From positions 1-50,300 of the forward strand of contig JBBRLS010000032.1 of the NCBI GenBank assembly GCA_038231215.1: a stretch of DNA of 50,300 nucleotides, written 5' to 3'. The position numbers and the translations under genes were made by a program. Shown here in pieces: positions 8,222 through 14,553 of the stretch (position 1 is the stretch's first letter; every line of letters starts with the position of its first letter). The stretch comes from Schlegelella_A sp038231215. Its GTDB lineage: Bacteria > Pseudomonadota > Gammaproteobacteria > Burkholderiales > Burkholderiaceae_C. Below the pieces are notes generated by a model that saw nothing but the letters and a program-made list of their open reading frames with translations, was not told the origin of the DNA and searched no databases.

Positions 8222-9566
8222 TCGCCTGCATCATCGCCAGCGCGACCGGCGACTTGCGCACGACGAGCTGCTCGCGCTTCAGGGCGCCGATGCCGTGCTC
8301 GGCCGAGATCGAGCCGGCGCGCGCCACGACGGCGTCATAGACGATGGCGTTGACCTCGGCCTCGTGGCGCAGGAACCCGGCCGCATCCTCGCCCTCGGGG
8401 CACTGCACGTTGTAGTGCAGGTTGCCGTCGCCGAGGTGGCCGAAGTCGACCAGGCGGATGCCAGGAAAGGCGCGTCGCAGCGCCGCGTCGGTCGAGGCAA
8501 CGAACGCCGCCACGGCGGAGACCGGCAGGGCGATGTCGTGCTTGATGTTCGGGCCTTCCGCGGCCTGGGCGAGCGGGATCGCCTCGCGCAGATGCCACAT
8601 CGCGTGGGCCTGTTCGATGCTCGTCGCGACCGCGGTGTCGTCGATCAGCCCGCGCTCGAGCGCGACACCGAGCAGGCCTTCGAGGGCGGCCGCACCGTGC
8701 ACCTCGCTTTCCGCGTCCGACTGCTCGATGAGCACGGTCCAGGGCGCAGAAGCAAGCGGCTGGCGCAACTGCGCAAAGTGCTTGCGCACGAGGCCGAGCG
8801 AGAACGCGTTCATCACCTCGAAGCCGGTGAGCCCCGGGCCGAGCCTGGCGTGGGCGAGCGAGAGCAGCTCGCATGCCGCTTCGAGCGTCGCCAGGCTGGC
8901 CATCGCCGTCAGCATCGCCGCCGGTCGTGGCTGCAACTTCAAGGTCGCCGCGGTGATGATGCCGAGCGTGCCCTCGCTGCCGATCAGCAGGTCGCGCAGG
9001 TCGTAGCCGGTGTTGTCCTTGCGCAGCGCCGACAGGCCGTGCCAGATCTCGCCTTGCGCCGTGACGACCTCGAGGCCGAGGCATTGCTCGCGCGCGTTGC
9101 CGTAGCGAAGCACCTGCGTGCCGCCGGCGTTGGTGGCGAGGTTGCCGCCGATCGTGCAGCTCCCTTCGGCGGCCAGGCTGAGCGCGAACAGCAGGCCTTC
9201 GCGGGCGGCCGCTTCCTGCACGCGCTGCAGCACGCAGCCGGCCTCGACGGTCATCGTCAGGTTCGTTGTGTCGACGGCGCGGATGCGGTCGAGCCGGGCC
9301 GTGCTCAGCACGACCTGCGTGCCGCTCGCGTCGGGGCCGGAGCCGCCGACGAGTCCGGTGTTGCCGCCCTGCGCGACGATGCTCGTGCCGTGCCCGGCGC
9401 AGAGCCGCACCACGGCGGCGACCTCGTCGGTCGACGCGGGGCGCACGACGGCGAGGGCACGGCCGCGATAGCGCTTGCGCCAGTCGACCTCCCAGGCGGA
9501 GAGGTCGCCTTCTCTCAACACGTTGGCTGCACCGACGACGTCGCGCAGCTTCTCGAGCAGGCTCAC
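8151..9566 (-). CDS. FAD-binding 2-hydroxyacid dehydrogenase (GlcD / D-lactate / D-2-hydroxyglutarate dehydrogenase type)
   Basis: This 471-residue flavoprotein has an N-terminal PP-loop FAD-binding domain (FAD_binding_4; motif VAQGGNTGLVGGSGPDASG) and a C-terminal FAD-oxidase C domain with HLGDGNLHYNVQ and SISAEHGIGALKREQL. The histidines of the C-terminal motifs are the family's metal/substrate ligands. The enzyme oxidises a D-2-hydroxyacid to the 2-oxoacid; the substrate (D-lactate, glycolate or D-2-hydroxyglutarate) cannot be told from sequence by eye. The GTG at 9566 overlaps the upstream DUF2069 stop by four bases, so the two genes are coupled. The 3' end overlaps the convergent LysR gene. 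Confidence 0.88.
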   Translation of the reverse strand: MSLLEKLRDVVGAANVLREGDLSAWEVDWRKRYRGRALAVVRPASTDEVAAVVRLCAGHGTSIVAQGGNTGLVGGSGPDASGTQVVLSTARLDRIRAVDTTNLTMTVEAGCVLQRVQEAAAREGLLFALSLAAEGSCTIGGNLATNAGGTQVLRYGNAREQCLGLEVVTAQGEIWHGLSALRKDNTGYDLRDLLIGSEGTLGIITAATLKLQPRPAAMLTAMASLATLEAACELLSLAHARLGPGLTGFEVMNAFSLGLVRKHFAQLRQPLASAPWTVLIEQSDAESEVHGAAALEGLLGVALERGLIDDTAVATSIEQAHAMWHLREAIPLAQAAEGPNIKHDIALPVSAVAAFVASTDAALRRAFPGIRLVDFGHLGDGNLHYNVQCPEGEDAAGFLRHEAEVNAIVYDAVVARAGSISAEHGIGALKREQLVVRKSPVALAMMQAIKRALDPAGVLNPGRVLPPEATR

Positions 9567-9940
9567 GACATCACCGCCGCGGCGTTGCGCAGCCGCGCTC
9601 GCACGTGGATCGCGCAGACGACGAAGAGGGCAATCGCCAGGATCACCTCGAGCGTCGCCAGCAACGCGCCGGTGCCGCGCTCGCTGGCGGCGCGAACCGA
9701 CCCTTCGGCGGCATAGAGCCAGACCAGCAGGCTCATCCACCGGTAGGTGTAGAGACGCATGCGGTACAGGCCGACCAGCGACGGCACCAGAGGCAGGGCC
9801 TTGATGGCGAGCGTGCCGCGGCCGGTCGGCGCGAGCCAGAGCTCCCAGGCCAGGCAGAGGGCGATCAGGGCGAGCGTCGTCGCCACTGCCAGGGCCCGCG
9901 TCCAGGTGATCGTGGCGGGCAGCGCAGGGGAGGGCGTCAT
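9563..9940 (-). CDS. DUF2069 family small membrane protein
   Basis: This predicted inner-membrane protein of 125 residues has about four hydrophobic segments (around residues 11-30, 37-52, 62-75 and 88-110). The stretch PLVPSLVGLYRMRLYTYRWM is the recognisable core of DUF2069, a family of unknown function usual in beta- and gammaproteobacteria. The ATG at 9940 gives MTPSPALPATITW. It is divergent from the YihY gene (39 bases between starts) and overlaps the FAD dehydrogenase start by four bases. DUF2069 next to yihY is a common Burkholderiales arrangement. Confidence 0.82.
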   Translation of the reverse strand: MTPSPALPATITWTRALAVATTLALIALCLAWELWLAPTGRGTLAIKALPLVPSLVGLYRMRLYTYRWMSLLVWLYAAEGSVRAASERGTGALLATLEVILAIALFVVCAIHVRARLRNAAAVMS

Positions 9941-9979
9941 CGTCCTTATGATGCCAGCAATGACCTCCGTGCCTGCCTC

Positions 9980-11194
9980 TTGAACGCTCCGACCCCGGTG
10001 GCCGCGCGCGCGCTCGAGCGCCTGCAGGCCTGGCCCTGGCTGGGCACCGCGCTGACCCTGGTGCGCCGCTTTCGCGAGGACCGGCTCGCCCTCACCGCGG
10101 GCAGCCTCACCTTTACCTCGGTCATCTCGCTGGTGCCGCTGGCGACGGTGATGCTCGCCCTCTTCAGCGCCTTTCCGATCTTCTCGACGCTGCAGGACAC
10201 CTTGCAGCGCTACTTCGTGGCGAACGTCTTTCCCGACCTGATCGCCAAGCCGGTGCTCGGCGCCATCACGCAGTTCTCGAGCCGCGCCAGCCGGCTCGGC
10301 ATCGTCGGCCTGATCGTGCTGCTGTTCAGCGCGATCGCCCTGATGCTGACCATCGACCGCGCCCTCAACGCGATCTGGCGCGTGCGCAAGCCGCGGCCGA
10401 TCGGGCAGCGCGTGCTCGTCTACTGGTCGGCCGTGACGCTCGGCCCGCTGCTGCTCGGCGTGAGTCTCACCGCCACCTCGTACGCTGTCTCGGCGGCGCG
10501 CGGCTATGTCGGAGGCATGCCGCAGGGCTTCGGCTTCGTCCTCGGCATGCTCGAGTTCGTGCTCATCGCCCTTGGCGTCGCGGCGCTCTTCCACTACGTG
10601 CCGAACACGCATGTGCGCTGGCGCCATGCCTTGATCGGCGGCCTGTTCGTGGCGATCGGTTTTGCCGGGGCCAAGCGGCTGCTCGCGCTCTACTTCGGCA
10701 CCGTCCCGACCTACAACATGATCTACGGCGCGTTCGCTACCGTGCCGATCTTCCTGGTCTGGATCTACCTGAGCTGGGTCATCGTTCTGCTCGGCGCGGT
10801 GGTCGCTGCCTACGCACCTGTCGCGGGCACGCGGATCGCGCGCTGGCCGGCCGGTCCGGGCTCGCGCTTCCATCTCGGCCTGGCCATCGTCCGCGCCTTG
10901 CGCCGGGCCGAGCAGGCGGGCGTGACCGGCCTGAGCGTCGGCGGCTTGTCGAGAACGCTCAGCACCGACCCGCTGCAGATCGATCCCTTGCTGGAAACGC
11001 TGATCGGCATCGACTGGGTCGGCCGCCTCGACGAGCCGGGCGAGGGCCGCTACGTGCTGCTCGTCGATCCGGCGACAACGCTCGCCGAGCCCGGACTCGC
11101 CATCTTGCTGCTCGAGCCCGCGCCCGATCTCGGCCCGTTCTGGAAAGAGGCGCGCTTCGACCAGATGAAGCTCGCCGATCTGCTGCGCGAGTGA
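9980..11194 (+). CDS. YihY/BrkB family inner-membrane protein
   Basis: This protein of about 404 residues belongs to the YihY/virulence-factor BrkB family. About six membrane helices lie between residues 35 and 290. Family motifs include LALTAGSLTFTSVISLVPL near the N-terminus, and YNMIYGAFATVPIFLVWIYL followed by WVIVLLGAVV. The soluble C-terminal 120 residues resemble a winged-helix-like domain seen in long family members. No ATG is available: TTG at 9980 (MNAPTPVAARAL) is preferred, and GTG at 9998 is an alternative. An earlier assignment of the family as RNase BN is known to be wrong; the real function is not established. Confidence 0.87.
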   Translation: MNAPTPVAARALERLQAWPWLGTALTLVRRFREDRLALTAGSLTFTSVISLVPLATVMLALFSAFPIFSTLQDTLQRYFVANVFPDLIAKPVLGAITQFSSRASRLGIVGLIVLLFSAIALMLTIDRALNAIWRVRKPRPIGQRVLVYWSAVTLGPLLLGVSLTATSYAVSAARGYVGGMPQGFGFVLGMLEFVLIALGVAALFHYVPNTHVRWRHALIGGLFVAIGFAGAKRLLALYFGTVPTYNMIYGAFATVPIFLVWIYLSWVIVLLGAVVAAYAPVAGTRIARWPAGPGSRFHLGLAIVRALRRAEQAGVTGLSVGGLSRTLSTDPLQIDPLLETLIGIDWVGRLDEPGEGRYVLLVDPATTLAEPGLAILLLEPAPDLGPFWKEARFDQMKLADLLRE

Positions 11195-11198
11195 GCCT

Positions 11199-11212
11199 CG
11201 GGCTTCTGCCCG
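11199..11212. terminator. Weak GC hairpin between convergent genes
   Basis: CGGGC-TTCT-GCCCG forms a five-base-pair stem with a four-base loop directly between the stop codons of the convergent YihY and SET-domain genes. It has no T-run on either side. It could act as a weak bidirectional or Rho-assisted terminator, but the evidence is only the hairpin and its position. Confidence 0.3.
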
Positions 11213-11219
11213 CGCCGCC

Positions 11220-11657
11220 TCACAAGCGCCCGGCGCAGCGCGGCGCGCCGCAGCGGCAGGCGAGCCGGCCATCGTGGTGCGACTCGCCGTAGTTCACCGT
11301 CAGCTCCTCGCCCTGCGCGAGGTCGCGCATCGCGTACAACTCGATGCGGCCCTGGCGAATGCGCAGCACGGCGTTGGGCGCGCACGAGTGATTGGTGAAG
11401 CGCAGCGCATCGGTCGAGCCGGAAGCGTCGATAGCGCGACGCTCGCTGACCTCGACGATCATGATGCGCGCCAGCCCGCGCGCACGCCGGCGCGCCTCGC
11501 CCACGCTGATCGCCTGGCCGCGGATCTCGCCGATCTTGCGCCGCGCCGGGATCGGCTCGGCGGCGAACGCGCCCTGGCCGTCGATGGCGCTCGGCCTGAC
11601 CTCGACGCGGAACTTCTGCGGATCGGCGGGCGGGCGGCGGCTCGTTGTCACGATCAT
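11220..11657 (-). CDS. SET-domain protein
   Basis: This compact 145-residue protein is almost entirely a SET domain. The N-terminal part is RVEVRPSAIDGQGAFAAEPI, the S-adenosylmethionine/knot motif RFTNHSC is at residues 86-92, and ELTVNYG at 118-124 contains the catalytic-type tyrosine. It ends in a post-SET-like cysteine cluster (C134, C136, C141), which with C92 would bind zinc in known SET methyltransferases. Bacterial SET proteins are probable protein-lysine methyltransferases; no target can be named. The ATG at 11657 gives MIVTTSRRPPADPQKF; the frame stays open further upstream but runs into the divergent gene. Confidence 0.85.
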   Translation of the reverse strand: MIVTTSRRPPADPQKFRVEVRPSAIDGQGAFAAEPIPARRKIGEIRGQAISVGEARRRARGLARIMIVEVSERRAIDASGSTDALRFTNHSCAPNAVLRIRQGRIELYAMRDLAQGEELTVNYGESHHDGRLACRCGAPRCAGRL

Positions 11658-11693
11658 CGACGGGCATTGTCGGCGAGGCATACGATCACCGGC

Positions 11694-12131
11694 ATGACGC
11701 TGATCCCCGACCCGCTGCCGCTCGACGTCGTGGACGCGATCCAGCGCGGCAGCGCCATCGAGGCGATCAAGCTGCTTCGCGCCGCGACCGGGCTGAGCTT
11801 GAAGGAAGCCAAGGACGTCGTCGAGCAGCGCCTCCGGCGCAAGCCCGCTCAAGCAGCCAAGGGTCCTTCGCCGATGTCGCTTCAGAAGTCGTTGGCCGAT
11901 GCGTTGCGCACCGATGATCCCGAAGCCGCGCTTCGCGCGCTGCGCGAGACGATGGGGCGGGGCGTCGAGGCGGCGAAGGCCGCCGTCGGGCCGGCTGCCG
12001 GCAAGGACTCGGACGCCACGAACGGGCTCGCGCCGGGCGAGGTGCCGAAGTCGGGCAACCGGCTTTGGCTCGTGGCCGTGTTCATTGCGGTCGTGCTGCT
12101 CCTTCGCCTCGTCTTCGGCCGCTCGGGCTGA
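11694..12131 (+). CDS. Membrane-anchored protein with ribosomal L7/L12 C-terminal-like domain
   Basis: This 145-residue protein carries, at residues 10-48, a sequence very like the C-terminal domain of ribosomal protein bL12 (VVDAIQRGSAIEAIKLLRAA and TGLSLKEAKDVVE). A flexible helical linker and a single C-terminal membrane helix (about residues 124-141) follow. It is too short and divergent to be rplL and lacks the bL12 N-terminal dimerisation domain. Such tail-anchored bL12-like proteins occur in bacteria without known function. It is divergent from the SET gene with a 36-base gap, and convergent with fhs. Confidence 0.8.
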   Translation: MTLIPDPLPLDVVDAIQRGSAIEAIKLLRAATGLSLKEAKDVVEQRLRRKPAQAAKGPSPMSLQKSLADALRTDDPEAALRALRETMGRGVEAAKAAVGPAAGKDSDATNGLAPGEVPKSGNRLWLVAVFIAVVLLLRLVFGRSG

Positions 12132-12159
12132 GAGGGCAGAGCGGCCGTCGGAGCGGATT

Positions 12160-13845
12160 TCAGAACAAGCCGTCGATCTCGCCGTCCGGAGTGACGTGGA
12201 TGGCGTGCGCCGCCGGGACCTTGGGTAGACCGGGCATCGTCATGATGTCGCCGCATATGGCGACGATGAATCCAGCACCTGCAGCCAGCCGCACTTCGCG
12301 CACCGGCAGCATGTGGCCCGAGGGCGCGCCGAGCAGCTTGGGGTCGGCGGAGAACGACACCTGTGTCTTGGCCATGCAGATCGGCAGCTTGCCGTAGCCG
12401 TCAGCGGCAAAGCCCTCGAGGTCGGCGGCCGCCTTGTGCGTGAAGGCGACGTCGGCGGCGCCGTAGATGCGAGTGGCGATGGTGCGGATCTTGTCAGCGA
12501 GCGGCATCTCGCTGGCATAGAGCGGTGCGAACTTCGCCTCGCCCGATTCGCAGCGCGCGACGACGCAGCGCGCGAGCTGCTCGGCCCCGGCAGCGCCGTC
12601 GGCCCAGTGCCGGCATTGCACCGCCTCGACCTCGAACTCGGCCTCGCAGATGTCGGCGATCAATCGATGCTCGGCGTCGGTGTCGGACGTGAAGTGATTG
12701 ATGGCGACGATCACCGGCACGCCGAACGAGCGCACGTTGCGCACGTGCCGGCCGAGGTTGACGAGGCCGCCCTGCAGCGCCGCGAGGTTCTCGGCGCCGA
12801 GCTGCGCGACCGGGACGCCACCGTTGTATTTCAGCGCGCGCACCGTGGCGACGATGACGGCACAGGCCGGTGAGAGATTCGCCTCGCGGCACTTGATGTC
12901 GAAGAACTTCTCGGCGCCCAGGTCGGCGCCGAAGCCGGCCTCGGTGACGCAATAGTCGCCGAGCTTCAGCGCCGCCCTCGTCGCGATCACGGAGTTGCAG
13001 CCGTGCGCGATGTTGGCGAAAGGTCCGCCGTGGATGAGCGCGGGCGAGCCTTCGATGGTCTGCACGAGGTTGGGCTTGATGGCGTCCTTGAGCAGCGCCG
13101 TCATCGCGCCGGCGGCCTGCAGGTCGCCGGCCGTGACCGGCCTCCAATCGCGTGTGTAGGCAACGACGATGCGCGCCAGCCGTTCTTCGAGCTCGGCGAG
13201 GTCGCCGGCCAGGCAAAGGCAGGCCATCACCTCGGAGGCGACCGTGATGTCGAAGCCGCTCTCGCGGGCGAAGCCGTTCGCGCCCGGGCCCGAGGCGCCG
13301 CCGAGCCCGACCGTGATGGCGCGCAGCGCCCGGTCGTTCATGTCGACGACGCGTCGCCAGACGATGCGTCGCGTGTCGATGCCGAGCGTATTGCCCCAGT
13401 AGACGTGGTTGTCGACGAGCGCCGCGAGCAGGTTGTGCGCCGATGTGATGGCGTGAAAGTCGCCGGTGAAATGCAGGTTGATTCGCTCCATCGGCATCAC
13501 CTGGGCGCGACCGCCGCCGGTGGCGCCGCCCTTGGCGCCGAACACCGGGCCTAACGAGGGCTCGCGAAGGGCGATCACCGCCTTCTTGCCGATGCGGTTG
13601 AGGGCGTCGCCGAGGCCGATCGTCGTCGTCGTCTTGCCCTCGCCGGCCGGCGTCGGGTTGATCGCGGTCACGAGCACGAGCTTGCCGTCGGGGCGGCTCC
13701 TCAGCGAGAGCAGGTAGTCGCGCTCGAGCTTGGCGATGTGCTTGCCGTGGAAGTCGAGCGCATCGTGCGGAATGCCCGCCGCCTCCGCGACTTCGGCGAT
13801 GGGGCGCAGGCGGCTGGCGCGGGCGATGGCGAGGTCGTGCGACAT
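12160..13845 (-). CDS. fhs: Formate-tetrahydrofolate ligase
   Basis: This 561-residue enzyme makes 10-formyltetrahydrofolate from formate, THF and ATP, feeding one-carbon units to purine and fMet synthesis. The N-terminus (MSHDLAIARASRLRPIAEVA) is typical. The P-loop TPAGEGKT is at residues 65-72, followed by the conserved blocks EPSLGPVFGAKGGATGGG and HLNFTGDFHAIT-like HFTGDFHAITSAHNLLAA. The length is normal for the family. The start at 13845 is supported by homology; the upstream open frame has no family sequence. It stands alone on the minus strand, convergent with the L7/L12-like gene and divergent from the injection-system operon. Confidence 0.95.
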   Translation of the reverse strand: MSHDLAIARASRLRPIAEVAEAAGIPHDALDFHGKHIAKLERDYLLSLRSRPDGKLVLVTAINPTPAGEGKTTTTIGLGDALNRIGKKAVIALREPSLGPVFGAKGGATGGGRAQVMPMERINLHFTGDFHAITSAHNLLAALVDNHVYWGNTLGIDTRRIVWRRVVDMNDRALRAITVGLGGASGPGANGFARESGFDITVASEVMACLCLAGDLAELEERLARIVVAYTRDWRPVTAGDLQAAGAMTALLKDAIKPNLVQTIEGSPALIHGGPFANIAHGCNSVIATRAALKLGDYCVTEAGFGADLGAEKFFDIKCREANLSPACAVIVATVRALKYNGGVPVAQLGAENLAALQGGLVNLGRHVRNVRSFGVPVIVAINHFTSDTDAEHRLIADICEAEFEVEAVQCRHWADGAAGAEQLARCVVARCESGEAKFAPLYASEMPLADKIRTIATRIYGAADVAFTHKAAADLEGFAADGYGKLPICMAKTQVSFSADPKLLGAPSGHMLPVREVRLAAGAGFIVAICGDIMTMPGLPKVPAAHAIHVTPDGEIDGLF

Positions 13846-14079
13846 GGGCGGCTGCGTTCGATATCGATGGGTCAGTCGAAGCCGCCTTGCTTTCGCAGCA
13901 CGGCGGTCCTGGATCCGCACAGCACGGCGATGAAGCTGGCGGCAAGCGAAGCGTCGTCTTTCTGCTGCCGGCGCCTGCGACGCATTGTGCCGGGCCCGAA
14001 CGCGGTGCTCCGCGACCGGCTGGCGGGACATCGAGCCACGGCGGGGCGGACAAAAACGTCCGGGCGCGAACTGCGTCGT

Positions 14080-14125
14080 ATCCGGCCATGCGAGGCGCCT
14101 CGAAGTACCCGCAGGGTGGCCGGAT
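14080..14125. promoter_or_regulatory. Nested palindrome, candidate upstream activating site
   Basis: A perfect 9-base inverted repeat, ATCCGGCCA (14080-14088) and TGGCCGGAT (14117-14125), flanks a perfect 12-base palindrome CGAGGCGCCTCG (14091-14102). The centre is about 100 bases upstream of the sigma-54 promoter at 14198, the usual distance for an enhancer-binding-protein site. It could instead be a transcript hairpin, but it lies far from any gene end. Binding by the activator encoded at 38216-39595 is inference. Confidence 0.5.
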
Positions 14126-14168
14126 TTGTCCTGCCCGTCGGCATGCCGCGAAAGCGCGATCGCTTGCG

Positions 14169-14181
14169 AATCAAGCACTTG
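14169..14181 (+). promoter_or_regulatory. Candidate IHF binding site
   Basis: The sequence AATCAAGCACTTG is a perfect match to the IHF consensus WATCAANNNNTTR. It lies between the candidate activator site (14080-14125) and the -24 element (14198), where IHF typically bends DNA to bring a sigma-54 activator onto the polymerase. Confidence 0.6.
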
Positions 14182-14197
14182 CCGCTGTCGATGGGGA

Positions 14198-14212
14198 TGG
14201 CACCGCTCTTGC
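14198..14212 (+). promoter_or_regulatory. Sigma-54 (-24/-12) promoter of the injection-system operon
   Basis: TGGCAC-CGCTC-TTGC matches the sigma-54 consensus TGGCAC-N5-TTGC at every position, with the invariant GG (14199-14200) and GC (14211-14212) separated by the required ten bases. Transcription would start near 14224, about 20 bases before the ATG at 14244. A sigma-54 activator gene lies at the far end of the cluster, which supports function. Confidence 0.8.
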
Positions 14213-14243
14213 GCATGGCCATCGATCTCGTGCCGAGTCGAGC

Positions 14244-14534
14244 ATGGCCAACAAGGATCGATCGCCGGTGTTGCGTCGCGTCTTGTCGCACTACCTGCGC
14301 GCCAACGCGCAGGCTTGCGACACGGCGGCGGGAATCGCGCGCTGGTGGATGCCGGCCGGGCTCGACGTCGGCGAGTCCGAGATGTTGCCTTTGCTCGAGG
14401 AGTTGCGAGGGCGCGGCCTGCTGACGAAGTTCTCGACCCTCGACGGGAACTGGCTGTACCGGCGCCACCGCGTCGATGCGGCGAGCGACCGCGAGCTCGA
14501 GCAGATGACGCGGGATTCGAACGAGTTGCATTGA
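14244..14534 (+). CDS. Small winged-helix-like protein, first gene of the injection-system operon
   Basis: This 96-residue protein has no recognised name. Its pattern is helix (VLRRVLSHYLRANA), helix (DTAAGIARWWM), longer helix (EMLPLLEELRGRGLLTKF) and a beta-wing-like end (DGNWLYRR), which suggests a winged-helix fold. Similar short proteins with a D-T-x2-GIA-x-WW motif occur in other contractile injection system loci (recollection, not checked). It is the first gene downstream of the sigma-54 promoter and is followed after 19 bases by the sheath gene. A structural or regulatory role are both possible. Confidence 0.7.
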   Translation: MANKDRSPVLRRVLSHYLRANAQACDTAAGIARWWMPAGLDVGESEMLPLLEELRGRGLLTKFSTLDGNWLYRRHRVDAASDRELEQMTRDSNELH

Positions 14535-14553
14535 ACCAGCAAGGAGATTCTTC

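Larger units (their letters stand above)
13846..14243. other. Intergenic control region between fhs and the injection-system operon
   Basis: This 398-base region has no convincing gene; the frames open across it lack family resemblance. Its right half (14080-14212) holds, in order, a nested palindrome, an IHF-consensus match and a -24/-12 promoter, each listed separately. The left half must hold the fhs promoter on the minus strand, but no good -35/-10 pair was recognised there. Confidence 0.7.

Noticed and set aside
9266..9979. Upstream extension of the YihY frame by about 240 codons
   Set aside because: The extension is Arg/Ser-rich antisense sequence of the FAD dehydrogenase and DUF2069 genes; family homology begins at about 9980.
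12132..12159. Terminator between the L7/L12-like gene and fhs
   Set aside because: No stem of useful length or T-run was found in the 28-base gap.
13846..14243. Open plus-strand frames across the region between fhs and the first CIS gene
   Set aside because: The translations show no family resemblance or codon pattern of a real gene, and the region contains the sigma-54 control elements.
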